NCBI GenBank assembly: GCA_004431415.1
Contig: QPMI01000679.1
Location: forward strand, 62,001-126,000
Length of the DNA: 64,000 nt
Source of the DNA: Cyanophora paradoxa
Lineage: Eukaryota > Glaucocystophyceae > Cyanophorales > Cyanophoraceae
Direction: 5' to 3'
The notes under the pieces were generated by a model. That model searched no databases and was not told where the DNA came from. It was given only the letters and a program-made list of their open reading frames with translations. Shown here piece by piece: positions 58,379-64,000 of this stretch; positions within the stretch are counted from its first letter, which is position 1; every line of letters starts with the position of its first letter. Both the position numbers and the translations under genes were made by a program.

Positions 58379-59338
58379 TTAAACTCGAGCTCGAATTTCA
58401 CAACGTGCACCCGTGCATGCACGTTTAAGCTTAATATAAGGGACGATCGAACGCACCCCCGAGTTGTACACCTCGCGAGCGACGTCGCGATCGATATCGG
58501 GCGCGTACGTATACGGGGCCTCGAGCTCGAGCTCGAGCTCGGGGAGCAGCTGCAGTCCATGGAGATCGAGAGAGCCCGACGTGTCCATTGCAATTGGCCA
58601 GCTGCAGGTATCCTCCGCGGTCGAATCCGGCGGCGGGAAGCTTGAAGCGCACGCGGCTCCGGTGCCGCGGCCGGCGCCCGCCGCGGCGCGGAGCTGATCA
58701 TGAATTCGATGCTGCTTCATGTTCAGCGCCAGCTGCAGCTGCGGGTCCAGTTCGTCGCCGCCGAGATCGCGATCCCGACCGCCATCGATGTCCAGGCCCA
58801 AGTCGAGGTCGGGCTCGAGCTCTAGATTTAGATCCATGTCGACCTCCTGCAGCTGCCCCTGCGATCCGTACACGTAGGCCCCTTCGAATTCGAATTCCGC
58901 GTTGTCTCTGCGAGGTCCCGGGCCGGGCCGGGCGTTAGCTGCGGGCACGGACGAGCCTCGCGATCGAATGCGAATGTAAATGCGCCGATCGGGGATCTAG
59001 ATCTAGATCTAGAGCGGAGGGCGGGGGCTCACTCAAGCTCCATCGGCCTGCCACGCTTGAGACTGGCCGCGCTGACGGGGGCCTGCGTGTGGCGATCGCG
59101 ATCGTGGGAGATCCCGCGCGGCCGGACGTCGACTCCGGATCCGTCGCCAGCGCTAGCCGCACTTGCAGCCGCAAATGGAGCGAGCGTTTCGAAAGCGTCC
59201 GTAGGCGAGTCCGAAGGCGCTGCTGACGGTGCGCCATGCGCATTCCCGTGCTCTTCAATTTCTAAGGCTACACCCGCCGGACCGCGGCCGGTAGAAAGGC
59301 AGGTGCCGGCCGGCGCCGGCGCCGGCAACAACGGCCGC

Positions 59339-59401
<63 letters not shown>

Positions 59402-59475
59402 AGTCCACGCGCCGAAGACTCGCGGCGCGAGCGGGCGCGGCCACTCTGCCCTTTCCCCGAATCCCGTGAGTTCAT
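58379..59475 (-). CDS. Candidate poly-Gln, AT-hook-like, acidic protein (low confidence)
   Basis: A 148-codon frame starts at 59475 (MNSRDSGKGQSGRARSRRES). It has 20 Gln, then natural-looking sequence (VALEIEEHGNAHGAPSAAPS; TDAFETLAPFAAASAASAGD) and ends ASLKRGRPMELE, where RGRP is an AT-hook core. A good donor (GA|GTGAGC, exon end 59033) and acceptor (CTCGCAG|A, exon start 58907) would join it in frame to a second, acidic frame (DNAEFEFEGAYVYGSQGQLQ; DLNLELEPDLDLGLDIDGG; DLHGLQLLPELELELEAPYT) that stops at 58379. This could be a transcription-regulator-like protein. The palindromic DNA around it also makes chance frames, so the call is tentative. Confidence 0.33.
59341..59400. repeat. (CTG)20 microsatellite, copy 2
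   Basis: Exactly 20 CTG units, the same length as in copy 1 at 51829-51888. Confidence 0.97.
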
Positions 59476-62400
59476 GGTGGTTTCCGATATCGATGGGATC
59501 CTTGGGTCGTCAATCCGACTCGTTTGCTTGAACGCTGACCTGGTGCATGCAAAAAGCAGGTCAACGTTTACGTCAAGCGCCTGGCCATGGCGGGCTGCGC
59601 GCGTGGCTCGAGCTCACCGACCTCAAAAACATTCCATGATTATGATCCAGGTGTCCGGAATATGGCCCGACCATTAATATCCCTTCTGCCGACCGGAATT
59701 TCATGTCGGCTGGGAGAAGTGAACGCTAAGGTGATCATGATTGCACCTAGGCCTTTTTCTGCATACCTTTACTCGCGTATCCAAAGGCAGAAGTCGGCTG
59801 CGCGCGGCGCCAATTGCAATTGCAATGTCGCGAGCTCCGCAGGCTGCAGCGAATTCGGATCTAAGATGCACAGGCGCCGAAAATGAAAGGGATTAATATT
59901 GAGGCGAATCACGCACGGAGGTCGTGTTTGCTTCCTTGCTGGAGCCCGACTGGTCATGAACGATGGGCACCGATATCCATTGCCATGGTGCACGTGATGC
60001 GAGGAGTTGGCCACTTGTGCAGATGGACCACGGCTGGGCGCGGCCTCAAGCTCCAGATCTCCTGATACCGTCGATCGCGATATCGCAACCGTGGCCATGA
60101 CCGGCTATGAATTCGGAGTGAATGCTGCACTGCTTCGAATCCACAAACTAATTATAAAGATGCTCGCGATCGGTCGGCCTGCAGCTGGCCATGGGCGCGC
60201 ATATCTGGATAAACGGGACGTCAATATATATACGTATATACGTGTGCCGCATGCGCAGCACTGCGCATGCGGATCCGGATACCTTGTGCATGGTAGATTC
60301 GAATTCAACAATAACGGTTACCTTGAGACGACGTCGACCACGTGTACGTGCACAGCAGAGGCAGAGTCTAGTTCTCCCGCGCTGTGCACGTGGCAACGTC
60401 AACCGCAATCGTCGACGTCAGTCCTGCAGAGAGACGCGTGCACGTGCAGACACGATTGCAAAGAACGCGAACCTAGGCCTGTGGTCGCACACGATCTAGG
60501 CGCGGTAGGCCTATAGCTAGAGGTCGCGATTGCAATCAGTTCTTGCAATTGATTAATTGCAAAGCGGAAGGCCCGTCCGCGCGGAGGCCAGGTGCACGGC
60601 GGATGCCGAATCCCACGGACTATATATGGCCAGCTGCAGTATACTCGTGAGTGCTGCACGACGTGGAACGATCCAACATGTAGCTGCAGGCGCTGCTAGC
60701 TATAGGCGTTGCGCTCCATTTTGCAATTTGCTAATTGCATTCGAAATTCTAGATCTTAGGCCGCAACCGAGACCGTCGGACGTGTCATGGCCTTTCAGTT
60801 CGAATATCAAGGACTCCTAGGTCTAATGGTATACGTAACCATGAACTTCGGAAGGATCATGCAAGCTGCAGCTACAGCTGCAGCTGTGAGCTGGCGAGAA
60901 GCGGGCTGTACATGTGACCGGCACTCCAGCTATAGATCTGCAGCTGGTACGGTTCCATACGCGCGGCGATTGCAAGACCGATGATCGATCGCGGGCAATT
61001 GCAATCGATATCGCGAGCCGAGCCGATCGCGACTAGGCGATTCCGAAGTTCCAACCGCAGCGACTGATCCTGCAGCTGACACCGACGTTGACCGACGCCG
61101 AGCTCAGCGGCTCGACTCTCTCGGAGAGCTCGTGGTCGGGCGCGACGCGCAACGCCGTACTACGTGCGCCTGCGTATACGTATACGTATATATACGCGTG
61201 GCGCTGCTGGCGCACTGCGGGAGCTTACCGTAGTACAGCTGGAAGAATTTTACTACTCAGTTAATATTAATTCCACTGTCCGTTCCCACAGTCGAGCTGG
61301 GCCACAGATCTATAGCTAGCTGGCTCTGCAGACTCTGACTGAGATCATCATCAGCAGGCTGACAGCAGCAGATGTGCTGTAAACGGTAGACTCCCACAGG
61401 GGTAGCCCACCAAACTCGATTATTCACGCTGTTTTGCTTCATAAATTCACGCGCAATTTTAATTTAAATCTCTACGTGAGATCGACATGCATATATATAT
61501 ACACGTGGTATATATATGATGATGACAATTAATATTGATATATATTTGATCTGATCGATATATCGCGATCGATTAATTTGAATTTCGACAACCGGCCATG
61601 CAGCGCCCGGCGGCCGCGCGCGGGCCCGGCGGCCGGCCGAACGGCGACGGGCCGCGGCGACGGCGCCGGCGGCGCGGCAGTGCGGCGGCACTGCGGCATG
61701 TGCGGCGGGCCGCATCATGGGCCGATTCATGGCCCGCATGGCTTAAAATAGCCTTTCCTAACCCTAGGCCCCTAGCTAGTAGCTAGTACTACGGTATAGA
61801 GTCCTATAGACGTTGCACTTGGCAAGTTCAATGGCAACTTGGCAATGCTACCTTGGTAGACGTCACGTCAGTGACGTCACTGAGTCAGCGTCACGTCACG
61901 GCGTTGTTGTACCGGTCGCTGCAGCTGACTCAGTGAGGCCGTTGCAATTGCCTCCATGGCCAACTCTCAAGAGTCCGCCGCGCCGGTCTAGATCTAGATC
62001 TCTGACGGCGACTCGTCGGCGAGGCCTACATTGTTATATAGGCTACATGGCTATATATATGATGATCGGATCGCTCATCATCATCCGAATGATCGGATGA
62101 TCCTGGGCCTGCATATTTATGCACATGCTACAGTGATATCGATCATGATCATGAACGGGCCCGGCCCGGCCGCGCGCGGGGTCAGATCTACTAGGCTAAA
62201 TGGGGCCGCGCCGGCCGGGCCCATTGCCCACGCCAGCCTGGCAGGCCGGCGCCGGCCGCGCCGCGCGACCGCGTCGGACGTAAACGACCGTCAGAAGACT
62301 AGCTATAGCTAGTACTAGTACCGTAGTAGTACTGCGGAGCCGGCTCGAATTTGCCTCGAAAACCTACGCGAATACGAGCCTTCTCATTGCTCGGCGATCG

Positions 62401-62540
62401 CTTTGTGTTCGGCGCCATACCCAGCGAGTCCGACCTCTAACAAAGAGCTGCTGGGCCGGCGATCGCTTCTGGGTTCTCAGTTCTAACGGTCGCCGCGGGC
62501 TTGACGTCCACCGCCTTCTCATTGGCCAAGCGATCGCTGA

Positions 62541-64000
62541 ACTTGGATGAATGGGCAATAGGTGGTAGCCAGGTGCTGCTTGACCCCCGGTTTCTGGGCG
62601 GCGCGATCGAGGGAGTTCCTGGACACGGTTTTACTTTTACAAGCTGTGCGGAATGCATGCTCGTTGCTTTGGCGAAGAAGCGTGGTCGCTCTGGGGAGTT
62701 CTCGCGAGTGCTGGTGTTCTTCTTGGGGTACAGCTACCCCGCCAATTACCTGTACCCAGAGGAGCGCCAACGTACACTTTCAGAGCGTCCAGAGCGCCAG
62801 ATACGGCATCGCATTCGCATGCTTCACGAAGGACATGGAGTTCCGTCTGCCGCCCGACCCGTTCGGGCCACCGGGACAGCCGCCTGCGCCAGCGCGGCCG
62901 TCTGAGCTTCCAGCTCCGACCTGGTGGGTTGCTGTGCTTTGAACATGCTTCTTGCTTCTTACTTGTGTCAGGCGACCGCCGGCTCCGCCGCCTCTTCGGG
63001 CCGCGCCACAAGTTCACGGGTTGAACATGCCCTCGCTCGCAGCCTCATTCAGTGCGCCCCGTACGACTTCAGTGTGCGTGAAGAACCTTTGTTTTCACAG
63101 TTCCGCCTCATCCGGTCGCGCCCGACTGCTGTAGCTAACTTCGTCGCCGCAGTGCCGTTGCCGTTTCCATCGCTTCTGGGGCCGCCGGGCCAGAACATCT
63201 GGCTCGAGAAACGTGCGCTTTTGCATGCTTGACTCGCCGGTTCGCTTAAACGCGACCGCAGGCGTCCAGTCGGGCCGTCCGTGGGGAACAAGGCCGTCCC
63301 ACTTGTCGCCCAGAGCTCAGTACATGGCGCCCCGTGCGCATCTCCGTGCTCCGCGTTTGTGTTTGCCATGCTTATAATGATGTTCCGCAGCGCTCCTGGC
63401 GCCCCTGCGCCGTCACTTGCTCCGCTTGCGAAGTGGGTTCTTTCCCATTTAAGCTCTTCTCTTGCACGGTTTTGCGCTGACGCGTTCGCCGGCAGGCGGG
63501 CGAAGAGCGATGACAAAGGAGCCAAGTCAGTTGCTTTCCGGTACTTTTGTCCCGACTTCCACCCTGTTCCTCGATGCACAGCCTTACTCTTCTTCCTTTT
63601 CCTTTTCACAGGTGTGACTGGATGGGCTTTCCGGCGGCTGTTACTCTCATGATCAGCTGCATCGTCGATATCGGATTGGAACTGAGGCTCAAGGATACCG
63701 CCAGGAACACTGTCGAAACAGATCATGTCACCCAAGCTTTCAACAAGTTTCTTGCCCAAGGTGTCCTGGTACGCTGACACGGTTGCATTTTCTTCAAGGC
63801 TTTGTCTCTGACATGCTTCCCAGCGGGACAACATCAGGCCCTTCGTCCTGGATTTGCAGGGGCTAGACATGTCGGCAGGGCGCACGAAGTTCCTCCGCAG
63901 GTGGCAGAAGGTGGTCAAGTACTACCGCATCTACAACGAAGCAGAGAAGAGCGGAAAGAAGCTCACAGATGCAGATTTCCCGTTGAACTTCCAGCTCACA
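62541..64000 (+). CDS. Unidentified gene, partial at the right edge
   Basis: The last two exons are the best supported: 63612-63768 (CDWMGFPAAVTLMISCIVDI, ending FNKFLAQGVL) joins in frame through a GTACGC donor and a CTTCCCAG acceptor to an exon from 63824 (RDNIRPFVLDLQGLDMSAGR, then TKFLRRWQKVVKYYRIYNEA and EKSGKKLTDADFPLNFQL), which is open to the edge. The acceptor before 63612 has a T-rich tract (CTTCCTTTTCCTTTTCACAG). An upstream block with FQSVQSARYGIAFACFTKDM (about 62780-62840) may be an earlier exon. A long - strand frame (63049-63918) overlaps but has no family likeness. No function is recognised. Introns here are T-rich and lack the GTACCCC and GC donors seen elsewhere. Confidence 0.5.

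Larger units (their letters stand above)
55535..62540. repeat. Tandem duplication unit, copy 2 (about 7.0 kb)
   Basis: Direct repeat of 48023-55172 lacking the 140 bp segment near its right end; the join reads CTACGCGAATACGAGCCTTC. Its right end runs into the differently composed region that follows. Confidence 0.95.

Noticed and set aside
63049-63918. 289-codon - strand frame near the right edge
   Set aside because: It is long, but the + strand gives two exons joined in frame by good splice sites (FNKFLAQGVL onto RDNIRPF) with a more natural sequence. It is kept only as an alternative.

Overview
This is nuclear DNA of a GC-rich, intron-rich eukaryote. The genes are split by short introns, have no ribosome-binding sites or operons, and encode eukaryote-only families: COP9 signalosome subunit 4, a TBL1/HOS15-type LisH-WD40 repressor, SBDS, an HMG-box protein, F-box proteins and an EB1-like CH protein. 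A CCT-domain (CONSTANS-type) protein points to an alga or related photosynthetic protist. The species cannot be named from this sequence. Introns here are often C-rich and start GTACCCC, or have GC instead of GT donors after AAG/CAG/GAG. Most open frames opposite real genes are GC-rich shadows.

Layout. 0-9.3 kb: an HMG-box-type gene running off the left edge (-), CSN4 (+), a TRMT61-type tRNA m1A58 methyltransferase (-), then an inverted copy of the first kilobases carrying a truncated CSN4 exon and a full HMG-box gene (+). 9.3-22 kb: GNAT acetyltransferase (-), CH-domain/coiled-coil protein (+), CCT-domain protein (-), F-box protein (+). 22.6-32 kb: an unidentified helical gene (-), TBL1-like WD40 (-), SBDS (+). 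32.4-40.7 kb: two divergent, head-to-head paralogues built as LRR, ankyrin, TIR. 41.3-44.3 kb: F-box/LRR gene (+). 45.0 kb: tRNA-Gly(GCC). 45.1-62.5 kb: almost gene-free DNA packed with short self-complementary words, containing a GC-rich minisatellite and a roughly 7 kb unit present twice in direct orientation. 62.5-64 kb: a + strand gene of different composition running off the right edge.

The most interesting system is the LRR-ankyrin-TIR pair. It resembles paired TIR-type immune receptors of plants: divergent, from one shared promoter region, with unequal TIR equipment. The + gene has a TIR with an intact WC-x-x-EL motif (the site of the catalytic glutamate in plant TIR NADases) plus a degenerate second TIR. 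The - gene has only the degenerate one and has lost two ankyrin repeats. No nucleotide-binding (NB-ARC/NACHT) domain is visible in either.

Genome architecture is also unusual: two inverted duplications and one nearly perfect tandem duplication in 64 kb, near-strict alternation of gene strand, and long palindrome-rich intergenic DNA. Exon limits were derived by eye from reading frame, splice dinucleotides and family conservation, so gene spans are firmer than individual exon edges.
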